A model generated the notes under the pieces. That model had not been told where the DNA came from. It made no database searches and worked only from the letters and a program-made list of their open reading frames with translations. This document shows positions 25,633-34,885 of a stretch of DNA of 64,000 nt, piece after piece. The stretch lies in NCBI GenBank assembly GCA_951812335.1, contig OX638293.1:1844731-1908730 (forward strand). Direction: 5' to 3'. The position numbers and the translations under genes were made by a program. Each line of letters begins with the position of its first letter. Position 1 is the stretch's first letter. Source of the stretch: Rhodothermales bacterium. Lineage in GTDB: Bacteria; Bacteroidota; Rhodothermia; Rhodothermales; VXPQ01.

Positions 25633-25902
25633 ATGGTAACGAGAGAAGTAACCGTTATGAATCGGGCCGGTGTGCACACGCGTCCGGCATCCATGATTGT
25701 TCGTGCAGCAGCGAAGTTTCGGGCAGAGTTTTTGATTCGCAAGGACGAGTACGAGATCAACGGCAAGAGCATTATCGGAGTGATGACGCTGGCGGCCGAA
25801 CAGGGCGCTCGTCTGACGCTTGTTTTCGAAGGAGAAGACGAAAACGAGGCGGTCGGGGCTATTTCCCGTCTGTTCGAAAGCGGTTTTGGAGAGGAATTAT
25901 GA
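25633..25902 (+). CDS. ptsH: HPr phosphocarrier protein
   Basis: An 89-residue protein of exact HPr length. The active histidine is His15 in GVHTRPAS, and Ser46 sits in NGKSIIGVMTLAA, the site that HPr kinase phosphorylates where that enzyme exists. It takes phosphate from enzyme I. The next gene is ptsI with a 4-bp overlap, and no sugar-specific EII gene is present, so this may be a regulatory PTS or serve EII genes elsewhere. The start ATG at 25633 is chosen; the longer frame starting at 25507 lies inside the synthase. Confidence 0.96.
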   Translation: MVTREVTVMNRAGVHTRPASMIVRAAAKFRAEFLIRKDEYEINGKSIIGVMTLAAEQGARLTLVFEGEDENEAVGAISRLFESGFGEEL

Positions 25903-27668
25903 GCCTTGTCGACACAACGACCGAGCGTGTTGCAGAGGGAATAGGCGTCGCCCCGGGCATCGCGATCGGCCCGGCATATCTCTATGCGCGAGCAGCGTTC
26001 GAGGTAGAGGAGCGGCGTATTGCCTCCGAGGATATGGAGGGAGAACTCGCCCGTTTCGAAAAAGCCGTGTCGAGATCCGAGCGGGATCTGCGAAAGATCG
26101 CGGCGGTGGCGCGCGAAAAACTTGGAGAGAGCAGCGCGGACATTTTCGTAGCGCAGGCGCTCATGTTGCGCGATACGGCCTTCCACGAAGCGGTTGTCGA
26201 ACACATACGCAGGGATCGTATGAGCGCCGATTACGCCACGCATGTAGTGCTGGGTCGCCATCGGCAGTTGCTCGAAGCCGGCGAGAGCGAATACCTTCGC
26301 GAGCGCGCCAACGATATGCTCGATCTGCAAGATCGGGTCGTACGGCATCTGCGCCGGGGCAAAATTCTTTCCGCAATCGACACCGAGTCGATCGTGGTAG
26401 CCGAGAGCCTGACAGCAGCGGACATTGTGCTCTTCAGTCAACGGGCGATTCTTGGCACGGCGCTGGATTATGGAGGAGCGACCTCGCATGTTTCGATTAT
26501 GGCGCGCGCACTCGGGCTTCCAGCCATCGTGGGTATGCATGGGGTGACGGAACAGGTCGTTTCCGGAGACATGCTCGTACTCGACGGGCTAACAGGTCGC
26601 GTCGTCATCGACCCGACGGAAGACACGCTCGCGTTCTACCGGGATCGCCGGGAGCGCTACCGGCAATTGCAGGAAGAACAGAAGAAGATCGTTTCTTTAC
26701 CCGCACAAACCCTGGACGGGCGCAAGGTGCGGCTGGCGGCGAATCTCGAATTCATGGAGGAACTGGAACTCGTCGAGGAATATGGCGCAGAGGGCGTGGG
26801 ACTCTTCCGCACGGAGGTGCTTTTTCTGATGCGGAAGCGCGTGTCCTTATCCGAAGAAGAGCAGTTCAAGGCGTATCGCCGTATCGTCGAATCCGTATCG
26901 CCTCATCGCACCACGTTCCGCCTGCTCGATTTCGGGGGAGACAAAATGCTGCCGCTTGGACACCGCGAGCATAATCCGTTTCTCGGATGGCGAGGTGTGC
27001 GTGTGTTGCTCGATAAACCGGATATGCTGCATCCGCAATTGCGAGCTATCGTACGCGCAAGTCGTTTTGGGCCGCTTCGTATTTTGCTGCCTATGGTGAC
27101 CGAACTGGACGAAGTATATGCTTTCAAGGATATTCTCAGCGCCTTGTATGAAGAATTTGAAAAAAAGAATGTGGAGTACGATCCCGATATTCCCGTCGGC
27201 ATCATGGTCGAAGTACCCTCGGTAGCGATCAAAGCTGGCCGGTTTGCCAGGGAAGTCGATTTTTTCTCGATAGGCACGAACGATCTCACGCAGTATACTC
27301 TTGCCGTAGATCGCGGCAACGACCTGGTAGCCGACAAGTATCAGGAACTTGATCCGGCTATCTTGCAACTCATCCGGCAAATTGTCGAGGAGGCGCACGC
27401 CTGTAGTATCGAGGTCAGCGTATGCGGGGAGCTGGCTGCTCGTGCAGTTGCCACGCCGATCCTGATCGGGCTGGGGATCGACGAAATGTCGGCTTCCCCT
27501 ATCTATCTGCCGGAGGTGAAGCGCGTGCTCCGCTCCATTCGTATGGAAGAGGCCCGGTCGCTGGCCGCTCAGGCTCTGCAAGCCCGCGATGCCCATGAGG
27601 TGACATCCCTTCTTGAGGTCTGGCTTCGCGAACACGACTGTGACGTGGCGAGCATGCTGGAGGCGTAA
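25899..27668 (+). CDS. ptsI: Phosphoenolpyruvate-protein phosphotransferase (PTS enzyme I)
   Basis: A 589-residue enzyme I. The phospho-accepting histidine is His197 in YGGATSHVSIMARALGLPA. The C-terminal PEP-binding half shows GIGLFRTE-like GVGLFRTEVLF and the VCGELAA cysteine motif. It transfers phosphate from phosphoenolpyruvate to HPr. It overlaps ptsH by 4 bp, with a strong GGAG ribosome binding site inside ptsH. A strong hairpin with a T-run follows the stop codon, closing the transcription unit that probably begins at adk. Confidence 0.96.
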   Translation: MSLVDTTTERVAEGIGVAPGIAIGPAYLYARAAFEVEERRIASEDMEGELARFEKAVSRSERDLRKIAAVAREKLGESSADIFVAQALMLRDTAFHEAVVEHIRRDRMSADYATHVVLGRHRQLLEAGESEYLRERANDMLDLQDRVVRHLRRGKILSAIDTESIVVAESLTAADIVLFSQRAILGTALDYGGATSHVSIMARALGLPAIVGMHGVTEQVVSGDMLVLDGLTGRVVIDPTEDTLAFYRDRRERYRQLQEEQKKIVSLPAQTLDGRKVRLAANLEFMEELELVEEYGAEGVGLFRTEVLFLMRKRVSLSEEEQFKAYRRIVESVSPHRTTFRLLDFGGDKMLPLGHREHNPFLGWRGVRVLLDKPDMLHPQLRAIVRASRFGPLRILLPMVTELDEVYAFKDILSALYEEFEKKNVEYDPDIPVGIMVEVPSVAIKAGRFAREVDFFSIGTNDLTQYTLAVDRGNDLVADKYQELDPAILQLIRQIVEEAHACSIEVSVCGELAARAVATPILIGLGIDEMSASPIYLPEVKRVLRSIRMEEARSLAAQALQARDAHEVTSLLEVWLREHDCDVASMLEA

Positions 27669-27737
27669 CCGGGCGATAGGGAACGGGTTTCCTTCCCATC
27701 TTTTCCTGTAACCCGGGAACGCCTGCCTTATTTTTTT
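27661..27737 (+). terminator. Intrinsic terminator after ptsI
   Basis: AGGCGTAACCGGG (27661-27673, overlapping the ptsI stop) pairs with CCCGGGAACGCCT (27712-27724) with two mismatches. A run of seven T follows at 27731-27737. Confidence 0.7.
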
Positions 27738-27802
27738 GTGTTACGCCTGTACCCGGATCGCATTGCATTCCGGTTTTCCTCTTTTGCCAGTCGCTTCGAT
27801 TC

Positions 27803-30787
27803 ATGGCCTGCCTTCAACTGCGACATTTTGCGCTTGCTGCGCTCTGGTGCGCAGTTGCTCTACCTGCTTCGGGGCAGTACACATCCCATTTCGGGCGCAA
27901 CAAGATCCAATACGAGGATTTCGATTGGCACGTCCTCGAAACGGAGCATTTCGACATTTACCACTACTCGGAAATGAAGCAGCTGGCCGAGTATGGCGCC
28001 GCTTTTGCCGAGGAAGCATATGAGGAATTGCAGAACCGGTTCAACTTTTCGCTCACGCACCGTCCGCCGCTCATTTTTTATTCGTCGAACCTGCATTTCA
28101 AACAAACGAACATTACCCCGGGCTTCATTCCCGACGGCGTGGGGGGGTTTTTCGAGTTTCTGAAAGGCCGTGTCGTTATTCCCGCCAACGGAAACGTGCA
28201 CCAGTTTCGTCGGGTCATTCGGCATGAGCTCGTGCATGTATTCACCTACGCCAAGGTGCTGCGCGTTATTCGGGATCACCGCGTTCCGCCGGAGCGCTTC
28301 CTTCCGCTCTGGTTTACCGAAGGACTTGCGGAATACTGGTCCGGCGCCCCCGATGCGTCGCACGAGATGATCATGCGGGACGCTGTGTATTCTAACTACC
28401 TCGTTCCGCTGTCGAATATCTATCGTATCAACGGCACGTTTCTCATGTACAAGCAGGGAGAGACGCTGTGCCGCTTCCTGGCCGAAACATGGGGCGAGGA
28501 AAAGCTGCTTCGACTCATGGAGAATTTCTGGAAGGATCGTGATTTCCGTCGTGTGATGGAGGTCACGTTCCTCGAGGATTTTTATGAAATAGACCGGAAG
28601 TGGCAGCAATGGCTCCGGGAGCGGTATTTCCGGGAAATCGACGACATCCAGCTGGCGTCCATAGAGGCCGGAGGGGTAGCTGCCGAGGGGTTCAGCGCCA
28701 AGCCGACTTTTTATCGTTTTGCGGACGGTTCGCGCAAGGTGTATTTCGTGGGCAACCTGACGGGGTACAGCAATGTGTACGAAGTGGAGGTCGATTCGCT
28801 GTTTCGTCCGCTTGGAGAGCCCGGAATACTTATCCGGGGCGAGCGGACGGACAATTTCGAGGCCCTGCATGTATTTGAAAGCCGGATGGGAATTTCCGGG
28901 GACGGGAAACTCGCTTTCGTCACGAAAAGCGGCGAGACCGATGTCATTCATGTGTACGATCTGGTTGCGGGCGCCCTGCTTGCCACGTACGGTTTCGACG
29001 ATCTGGTAGCCGTGCATTCTCCGGCATGGAGTCCCGACGGGGACCGCCTCGTGTTTTCTTCCATCTCGACGAGCGGCTTCAGCGATTTGTTCGTCTATGA
29101 CATTGCGGCGGGCCAACTGCACCGGCTGACGAATGACAGTTACGACGATCTCGATCCCGCATGGAGTCCTGACGGGCGCCGGATCGCGTTCTCGTCGGAT
29201 CGTACGACTACGGGCAAACACAACGCCTATAATATCTTTGCATACGATCTCGACGAGGGTACGATCGGGTACGTGACGTTCGGTGAACGGCTGGATCATT
29301 CCCCGCGCTGGAGCCCGGACGGACGGCAACTCGTGTTTACGAGCGCCGTACGGGACGCGGACGGGCGGTACAGTGCGCAGAACATATGGACAGCGGAGGC
29401 GCCGCCGGATGCTTCCCCTGAGATGACTTCTTCCGGGCCTGGCGTCATGGCTCTCCGGTCGAATGTGGCGCCCGGCCGTGCATCTGCGGGGCGTCGTCTC
29501 CGCCGACTCACCAATCTGACCACTTCGGCGTTCGACCCGGTGTGGACCGGCGAAGGAAACCTTCTTTTTACCGGATTCGAGCACATGCGCTTTTCGATTC
29601 GCAGTTTGCCTGCCGCGGATTCGCTATGGGCGCACCCGCAGAGCGAGGAGATCGTCGATCCGACAAAGGCGGAAGAGCCATGGACATTTGCCCGCATCGG
29701 CGTCCAGGAAAGCGAGGAGTCCGTTCGATACAGGAAGCGGTTCACGCTCGATCTGGCGCAGACTCTCGTAAGCCAGAACCCTGTTTGGGGCACGCAGGGC
29801 GGCGCCGCGCTGGCGTTTTCCGACCTGATGGGTGACGACAAGTGGTTCCTGACCGTCTACAACAATGCGCGCGGTAGCAGCGATTTCCTGCGCAGCCTGA
29901 ATGTAGCGGTTGCCCGCCAGCAGTTGCACCGCCGGACCAACATTGCGTATGGGCTGTACCGTTTTGCAGGATTGCGTTACGATATCACCGACCCGGACGC
30001 GGCGCGCGAATTCCCAACGCTATGGGAGACCATTTACGGCGGATTCGGACTCGTCAGCTACCCGATTTCCATGTTCCGGCGGATCGAGGCGGGCGCCTCC
30101 TTGAGTTGGGACGACAAGTCTATTCCCTGGGCGCAGGTGGACAGGCAGGCTCTACTCGTGTCGAATTCCGTGTCGCTTGTGCACGATAATGTGCTCTGGG
30201 GCATGAACGGTCCGATAGAAGGGTATCGGGGCAGCGTTATGACTGCCTGGACAACCGATGTGCTTTATTCCAACGTAAGCTATCTCACGCTTGTGGGAGA
30301 TATCCGCCACTACTGGCGGATGCACCGCCACATTACGTTCGCCTCGCGCGGTATGGGCAGGATGAACAAGGGGCGCGAGGCCCGTTTGTTTTTCATGGGC
30401 GGCAGCTGGGACTTACGCGGATTTCCTCTTTTCAGCGTGCGCGGGCAAAAAATGTGGTTTACGTCCCACGAACTGCGCTTTCCTATTCTGCTTGCCCCCT
30501 GGCTGAGTTTGCCGGTGCTGGCGCCGCTCGGCGTCGTAAACCTGCGAGGCGCTTTTTTCTTCGATGCCGCTCATGCATGGAATGTCTTCTATTATGAACC
30601 GGGTTTGTCGGACCGGCTCCGAAGGCAGTTGAATATCGGCGAAACAGTAGGCGCGATAGGCGGAGGCCTGCGACTTAACCTGTTCGGGGGGCTGGTGCTG
30701 CGCTACGATGTGGGATACCGGTATCGGGATGGTTTCCGGGAACGGGAGCGTTTCTTCAAGCAGTTCTTCTTCGGGTGGGATTTTTAG
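27803..30787 (+). CDS. Metallopeptidase-MA-like, TolB-propeller, outer-membrane-barrel protein
   Basis: A 994-residue protein with a signal peptide (cleavage near ASG-Q) and three modules. A gluzincin-like peptidase module carries HELVH (residues 141-145) with the downstream glutamate in WFTEGLAEYW (Glu174). A PD40/TolB-type beta-propeller spans about residues 330-520, with repeated W-S-P-D-G-x-x-x-x-F motifs. The C-terminal part of about 350 residues looks like a BamA/D15-type outer-membrane barrel ending FFFGWDF. Zn-dependent activity is inferred from the intact HExxH...E. The combination would place a protease and a propeller in the periplasm anchored to an outer-membrane barrel. Confidence 0.85.
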   Translation: MACLQLRHFALAALWCAVALPASGQYTSHFGRNKIQYEDFDWHVLETEHFDIYHYSEMKQLAEYGAAFAEEAYEELQNRFNFSLTHRPPLIFYSSNLHFKQTNITPGFIPDGVGGFFEFLKGRVVIPANGNVHQFRRVIRHELVHVFTYAKVLRVIRDHRVPPERFLPLWFTEGLAEYWSGAPDASHEMIMRDAVYSNYLVPLSNIYRINGTFLMYKQGETLCRFLAETWGEEKLLRLMENFWKDRDFRRVMEVTFLEDFYEIDRKWQQWLRERYFREIDDIQLASIEAGGVAAEGFSAKPTFYRFADGSRKVYFVGNLTGYSNVYEVEVDSLFRPLGEPGILIRGERTDNFEALHVFESRMGISGDGKLAFVTKSGETDVIHVYDLVAGALLATYGFDDLVAVHSPAWSPDGDRLVFSSISTSGFSDLFVYDIAAGQLHRLTNDSYDDLDPAWSPDGRRIAFSSDRTTTGKHNAYNIFAYDLDEGTIGYVTFGERLDHSPRWSPDGRQLVFTSAVRDADGRYSAQNIWTAEAPPDASPEMTSSGPGVMALRSNVAPGRASAGRRLRRLTNLTTSAFDPVWTGEGNLLFTGFEHMRFSIRSLPAADSLWAHPQSEEIVDPTKAEEPWTFARIGVQESEESVRYRKRFTLDLAQTLVSQNPVWGTQGGAALAFSDLMGDDKWFLTVYNNARGSSDFLRSLNVAVARQQLHRRTNIAYGLYRFAGLRYDITDPDAAREFPTLWETIYGGFGLVSYPISMFRRIEAGASLSWDDKSIPWAQVDRQALLVSNSVSLVHDNVLWGMNGPIEGYRGSVMTAWTTDVLYSNVSYLTLVGDIRHYWRMHRHITFASRGMGRMNKGREARLFFMGGSWDLRGFPLFSVRGQKMWFTSHELRFPILLAPWLSLPVLAPLGVVNLRGAFFFDAAHAWNVFYYEPGLSDRLRRQLNIGETVGAIGGGLRLNLFGGLVLRYDVGYRYRDGFRERERFFKQFFFGWDF

Positions 30788-30803
30788 AAACGGGAATTGG
30801 CCG

Positions 30804-32060
30804 ATGGCGAGGAATTTTGGAAGCGGCCGGGTTTCCTGGCGCATTGCGCTTGTTGCCTTGGCGGTAGGGGTTGCACCTGGATGTTCTACCCTTCGTATAG
30901 ACCCGCAACAGGTCATGCATTCCGTATGGCCTGTCGAAGGGGGGGATGCCCTCCGATCCAATGCCGTGTCCCGGCAAGTCGCTCCGCCCCTGCAATTACG
31001 CTGGAAGTTCAACGCGCAAGCGGGTTTTGGGCGTGTTTCCCCCCTTGTCCTGGGGGATGCCGTCCTTGTGGCCAATCGCAAGGGGGAAGTGCATGCCATC
31101 GATCTGGAATCGGGCAAGCGGTTTGGACGCGATACGTTCGGAGAGTCGATCGAAGGCACCCCGGTCTATGCGGACGGTGTACTGGTCGTGCCGATAGCCT
31201 GGGGGGGCAGGGCGGTACGCGCCAGTGACCTGCTGACCGGAGCGCGGTTGTGGCGGACCGGCGACATCCCTGTCAGTTCCGGGCTTACCGTATGGGGCGA
31301 TTTCGTGCTTGCCGGGGATGTGGAAGGATATGTCCGAGCCTGGCGATTGCAGGACGGCGAGGAGGTATGGTCGGTGCAACCGGATGAGCGATCGGGCATC
31401 CACTCGACGCCTGTGTTGATTGGCGATATCCTTGTCGTAGCGAACGATCTTGGAAAAGTGACCGCGCTGAATCCGGCGGACGGATCGTTTTTCTGGTCGG
31501 CGGATGCAGGCGCCCCGGTGCAGGTTTCCCTGGCCGCCACGGAAGATATGGTGTTTGCTGCAACGACGCGGGGCAGTATACGGGCATTCGATGTGCGTAC
31601 CGGTTTTTTACGATGGGCATACGATCTGACGGATAAAGAAGAAGGCGAATATCCCGCCGAACGGGGCGGTTTATCGACGCCGGGAGGCGGTTTTGCTCCT
31701 CCACAGAGGTATCTTACGGCGCCTGCGGTAGGAGAACGCGACGTGGTGTTTGGGGCATCCGACGGAATCGTCCGATCTCTGGATATAGAAACCGGATCCC
31801 TCAACTGGGAAGCGGATGCTTTGGACGCGGTTTCGGCTCCGCCGGTCATTACCGCCGGAACCGTTTATGCGGGTACGATGGGGGCGCGTCTGATCGGTTT
31901 CGATCGGAACGATGGAAGCCGGATATGGGATACGGAACTGGACGGGCGCATAAAGTCCGCTTTTGCGCTCACAGAATCGCGGCTGATTGTGCTGGCCGAG
32001 CCTCGTCATGTGTATGTGTACGAACCGGATCCGGGAGGCGATGAAACGGAAGACGAGTAA
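30804..32060 (+). CDS. BamB-like PQQ-type beta-propeller lipoprotein
   Basis: A 418-residue lipoprotein: the signal ends in VAPGC-S, a lipobox. The mature part is a seven/eight-bladed propeller with repeated blade ends such as VHAIDLESGKRFGRD, VRAWRLQDGEEVWS and LIGFDRNDGSRIWD, where the A-W-x-x-x-x-G-x-x-W pattern is that of the PQQ/BamB family. BamB is an accessory lipoprotein of the Bam complex that assembles outer-membrane barrels. It is only 16 bp after a barrel protein gene, which supports an envelope role, but assignment to Bam is inference. The ATG at 30804 is chosen because the longer frame overlaps the upstream gene. Confidence 0.82.
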   Translation: MARNFGSGRVSWRIALVALAVGVAPGCSTLRIDPQQVMHSVWPVEGGDALRSNAVSRQVAPPLQLRWKFNAQAGFGRVSPLVLGDAVLVANRKGEVHAIDLESGKRFGRDTFGESIEGTPVYADGVLVVPIAWGGRAVRASDLLTGARLWRTGDIPVSSGLTVWGDFVLAGDVEGYVRAWRLQDGEEVWSVQPDERSGIHSTPVLIGDILVVANDLGKVTALNPADGSFFWSADAGAPVQVSLAATEDMVFAATTRGSIRAFDVRTGFLRWAYDLTDKEEGEYPAERGGLSTPGGGFAPPQRYLTAPAVGERDVVFGASDGIVRSLDIETGSLNWEADALDAVSAPPVITAGTVYAGTMGARLIGFDRNDGSRIWDTELDGRIKSAFALTESRLIVLAEPRHVYVYEPDPGGDETEDE

Positions 32061-32958
32061 ATCGGGGAGAGCGTGGCGTACATGGAAGTGGTCGTCTACC
32101 TTGCTTTGCATGCCGGCCGGAGCGATGAAGGCGCGGCGTGCGCACGGGCTGTCGCGTGTCTGCCGGCAGGTAGCGATCGGGGGCGTTGTGTCGTTTGCGG
32201 TGCTTGCCGATACGCCGGCGCAGGGACAGGACGCGGACCGCGGAAAGGGTCCGGCCTATGTGTATATCGATACGAACTTCCCCGAGGCGCTGGTTTTTGC
32301 GGACAGCCTGCTGATCGGTGGCGCCTCGACTATGCCGCTGGCCGTGCCGGCCGCCAGTCGTTCCGTTCGTCTTACCTCGCCGAACCCGCACACCTGGTCG
32401 ATTGCCCCGATTGCCCGGCCGCTGGATGTGGTTGCGGGCGACACGGCTCGTATTGCGATGCGCTTTCCGTACCATTACCGGATCGAATCGGAGCCGTTCG
32501 GAGCCGATGTGCTCATTGAGCACCTTGAAGAGGGTCGTTATATCGGCGTGACGCCGTTATTGTACCGGTCGGCGGATCCGGTGGAAGGAAGCATTCTGGT
32601 GCGACGAGGCGGGTATATCCCCCGGCACGTACAGCCGGGGAAAGCTGTATGGAACCGCCATGTGGTGCACCTGGAGTTGCTTGATGAACTTGATCCTGCG
32701 GCGGTACAACTGAATTTGAATCCGCCCCGTGCGTATCGCGCGTGGATCGATTATGCGGCGCTGGGAACGGCGCTTGTCGCGGGAGCCGTCGCGGTGCATT
32801 ACAAGTTCAGAGCCGACGATCTGTCGGATGAATTTGAGCGGACCCGCAACGACGCGCTGACATCACGTATAGAAACGCACGATTTCCGTGCTGCGGTGGC
32901 CTTCGGCGTCATGCAGGGAGGGGTGGCGGTTTTTGCGTTGAGGTTGGTGTTGAGGTAG
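32041..32958 (+). CDS. PEGA-domain exported protein
   Basis: A protein of 305 residues from the ATG at 32041 (an alternative ATG is at 32125). The N-terminus holds a long basic region and a signal-like segment ending near AQGQ. The middle resembles PEGA repeats, with YVYIDTNFPEALVFADSLLIG and a second unit (IESEPFGADVLIEHLEEGRYIGVTP) each about 70 residues long. A C-terminal transmembrane helix (ALGTALVAGAVAVHYKF) follows. PEGA domains occur in surface-associated proteins of many bacteria and probably bind ligands or walls. It overlaps the BamB-like gene by 20 bp, so the two are likely co-translated. Confidence 0.72.
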   Translation: MKRKTSKSGRAWRTWKWSSTLLCMPAGAMKARRAHGLSRVCRQVAIGGVVSFAVLADTPAQGQDADRGKGPAYVYIDTNFPEALVFADSLLIGGASTMPLAVPAASRSVRLTSPNPHTWSIAPIARPLDVVAGDTARIAMRFPYHYRIESEPFGADVLIEHLEEGRYIGVTPLLYRSADPVEGSILVRRGGYIPRHVQPGKAVWNRHVVHLELLDELDPAAVQLNLNPPRAYRAWIDYAALGTALVAGAVAVHYKFRADDLSDEFERTRNDALTSRIETHDFRAAVAFGVMQGGVAVFALRLVLR

Positions 32959-33073
32959 GGGCGCCGGAGGAAATTGTCTGGAGTTCGTGACATTTTATGC
33001 CAATACATAGTTTAGCCCCCACGGCAGTGTTCCGGATCCGCTATCGATTTCAGTACCCACGGAGGTAACAGCA

Positions 33074-33856
33074 ATGGCAAAGCCTATCTTTTCACGCGGA
33101 CGTTTAGTTGTACTGACGCTCTTGGCGTTATTTGTCCTTCCTAACGATAGTCTGGCTCAAGAGAGGCTTTTCATGCCTCTTTTAGAAGGGGAGGGGGAGG
33201 AAAAATTAAATGCCGAGCAGCAAAGATGGCTCCGCAAGTTCAAACAACGAAGAGCATCGGCGCACGTTGAACTGGTACGCATTGGCGATCTGCGTCCGGC
33301 TTTTCGTAGAGGTGCGCTTGTGATAAACCTTCCCGACCGATATGAGGAATTCATCGCTGAGCAAACCGGCGAAGAGTATGATCCCCCCTATTACCTTTGG
33401 AGTGGCAGTGGTAGATTGCTTTCAGGAGAGGGCAATATAACCCTTGTCGGCATCCCTGGGGAGTTGGAGTTCACAGGCATTATCCATTTAGTAGGAGATC
33501 AATGGTATCAAATCGAACCCCTGGGGGACGGCCTGCATGCTTTAATCACCGTGGATGTGACTAAATTGTCGTTCGAAGGCGATACACCTCCGGAATTCCC
33601 CGTCTTGAACAAGGCGTATCCGAACCCATTCAATTCGTCAACGGCCATAGCGTATAGCTTACCCGAAAGCGGGGACGTGAAATTGGTGGTGTACGATGTC
33701 TTGGGTCGGGAAGTGGCTCGCCTGGTAGATGGCTACCGGGGAGCGGGCTATCACCGCGTCGTTTTTGACGCGCCGCATTTGTACAGCGGAGTCTATCTCT
33801 ACCGGTTACAAACAGGTTCATTCGTAGCGTCCAGGCAGGTAACTTTCCTGAAGTAA
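33074..33856 (+). CDS. T9SS-sorted secreted protein of unknown function
   Basis: A 260-residue protein. It has a clean signal peptide (cleavage near SLA-Q), a middle region of unknown fold (about residues 30-175) and a C-terminal type IX secretion sorting domain of about 80 residues: AYPNPFNSSTAIAYSLPESG, VVYDVLGREVARLV, HRVVFDAPHLYSGVYLYRL. The YPNPFN box and the SGVYxYRL ending are diagnostic of T9SS type A cargo, so the protein is probably exported to the surface. The N-terminal part is not recognised. Composition is slightly more AT-rich than its neighbours. Confidence 0.88.
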   Translation: MAKPIFSRGRLVVLTLLALFVLPNDSLAQERLFMPLLEGEGEEKLNAEQQRWLRKFKQRRASAHVELVRIGDLRPAFRRGALVINLPDRYEEFIAEQTGEEYDPPYYLWSGSGRLLSGEGNITLVGIPGELEFTGIIHLVGDQWYQIEPLGDGLHALITVDVTKLSFEGDTPPEFPVLNKAYPNPFNSSTAIAYSLPESGDVKLVVYDVLGREVARLVDGYRGAGYHRVVFDAPHLYSGVYLYRLQTGSFVASRQVTFLK

Positions 33857-33964
33857 GGATTAAGGATAACGTGTGGTCAGGACGGAGGCAAGGCAAGGCA
33901 CGTATAGGGTTGACCTGCTCCCCGCACCGCTTCGCAGACTCGCCGGGAGTCTGCCCAGGCTTCC

Positions 33965-34873
33965 TCACGTGACCGCAAAGCGCCGTGCGACGAGGATAGA
34001 GAGCGGCAAAAGCGCAAGCACCATAAGGCCCGCGATCCAGGTTCCGAATCCCGCGGCAAGCGTTGCGTCAAGGGCTACCAGTGCGAGTACGCCTGCCTTG
34101 ACGGCCCGGCGTATGTGCGCCGGAGATGGATCGGCGGCGGCGCGCCGGAAGGAGGGAAATACGAGGAAGGCGAAGAAGAGCAGAAAAGGCAGGGCGTCCA
34201 GCATTCGATAATCGGACCGGAAGCCGAGAGCAAACAGTGTTGCACATACGATGCCTGCAACGAGGATAGCAAACATTATGGGGCGTTTGTTGCCACCATG
34301 GACCTCACCCCGACTGATTACGACGATGGCTCCAACATAGGCGATGGGTACGAGCGCAAGAAACCACAGGGCCGCCGGCATGCCCGGCACGGCGCTGGCG
34401 CCCAGCAGCAGATTTCCTCCGCGGCATAGTCCCATCATAATCGGCCCTGCTACAGCATGATGCTTACCGGCTGCATCGTAGCCGAGGGCACAGCAGGCCA
34501 CAGCCGCTGCAATGAAAAAAGACGAAAGGCCGACGCAAGCAGCAGCCGCAATCCCCGCAACAAGCAGAACGCTTCCGAAGACGGCCGCTTGCATTCGTGA
34601 GGTGCGGCCGCCTGGAATAGGTCGTTCCGGGCGTTCTTTTGCATCCAGATCTGCGTCGAATACATCGTTGAAGACCACGCCGCCGGCATACAGTCCTGCC
34701 GTGGCAAGCAGAAGAAATACAAGATCAGCGACCGGTGTGTTGACCTCGCCTAATAACAGGCCTGTCATGGCGCCGGCGGCAGTGAAACCGGCAAGGATAT
34801 CGGCGAACGCCGTGACGACGTTAGCCGGCCGCGCCAGTTCCAGAAATGCTCGTATGCGACCGGTAGGGGTCAT
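33965..34873 (-). CDS. UbiA-family prenyltransferase
   Basis: A 302-residue polytopic membrane protein with the two aspartate-rich motifs of UbiA prenyltransferases. The first, NDVFDADLDAKERPERPIP (about residues 69-87), contains N-D-x-x-D-x-x-x-D. The second is less clear in this variant. UbiA enzymes transfer polyprenyl chains to aromatic or other acceptors. The sequence resembles EboC-type UbiA-like proteins, but no other ebo genes are nearby. The acceptor is unknown. It is the last gene of a minus-strand run that includes the TonB receptor 12 bp upstream. Confidence 0.82.
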   Translation of the reverse strand: MTPTGRIRAFLELARPANVVTAFADILAGFTAAGAMTGLLLGEVNTPVADLVFLLLATAGLYAGGVVFNDVFDADLDAKERPERPIPGGRTSRMQAAVFGSVLLVAGIAAAACVGLSSFFIAAAVACCALGYDAAGKHHAVAGPIMMGLCRGGNLLLGASAVPGMPAALWFLALVPIAYVGAIVVISRGEVHGGNKRPIMFAILVAGIVCATLFALGFRSDYRMLDALPFLLFFAFLVFPSFRRAAADPSPAHIRRAVKAGVLALVALDATLAAGFGTWIAGLMVLALLPLSILVARRFAVT

Positions 34874-34885
34874 GCGGCATTTATT

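Noticed and set aside
25820-26974. 384-residue plus-strand frame overlapping ptsI
   Set aside because: It is a shadow frame of ptsI, with Arg-rich composition and no domains.
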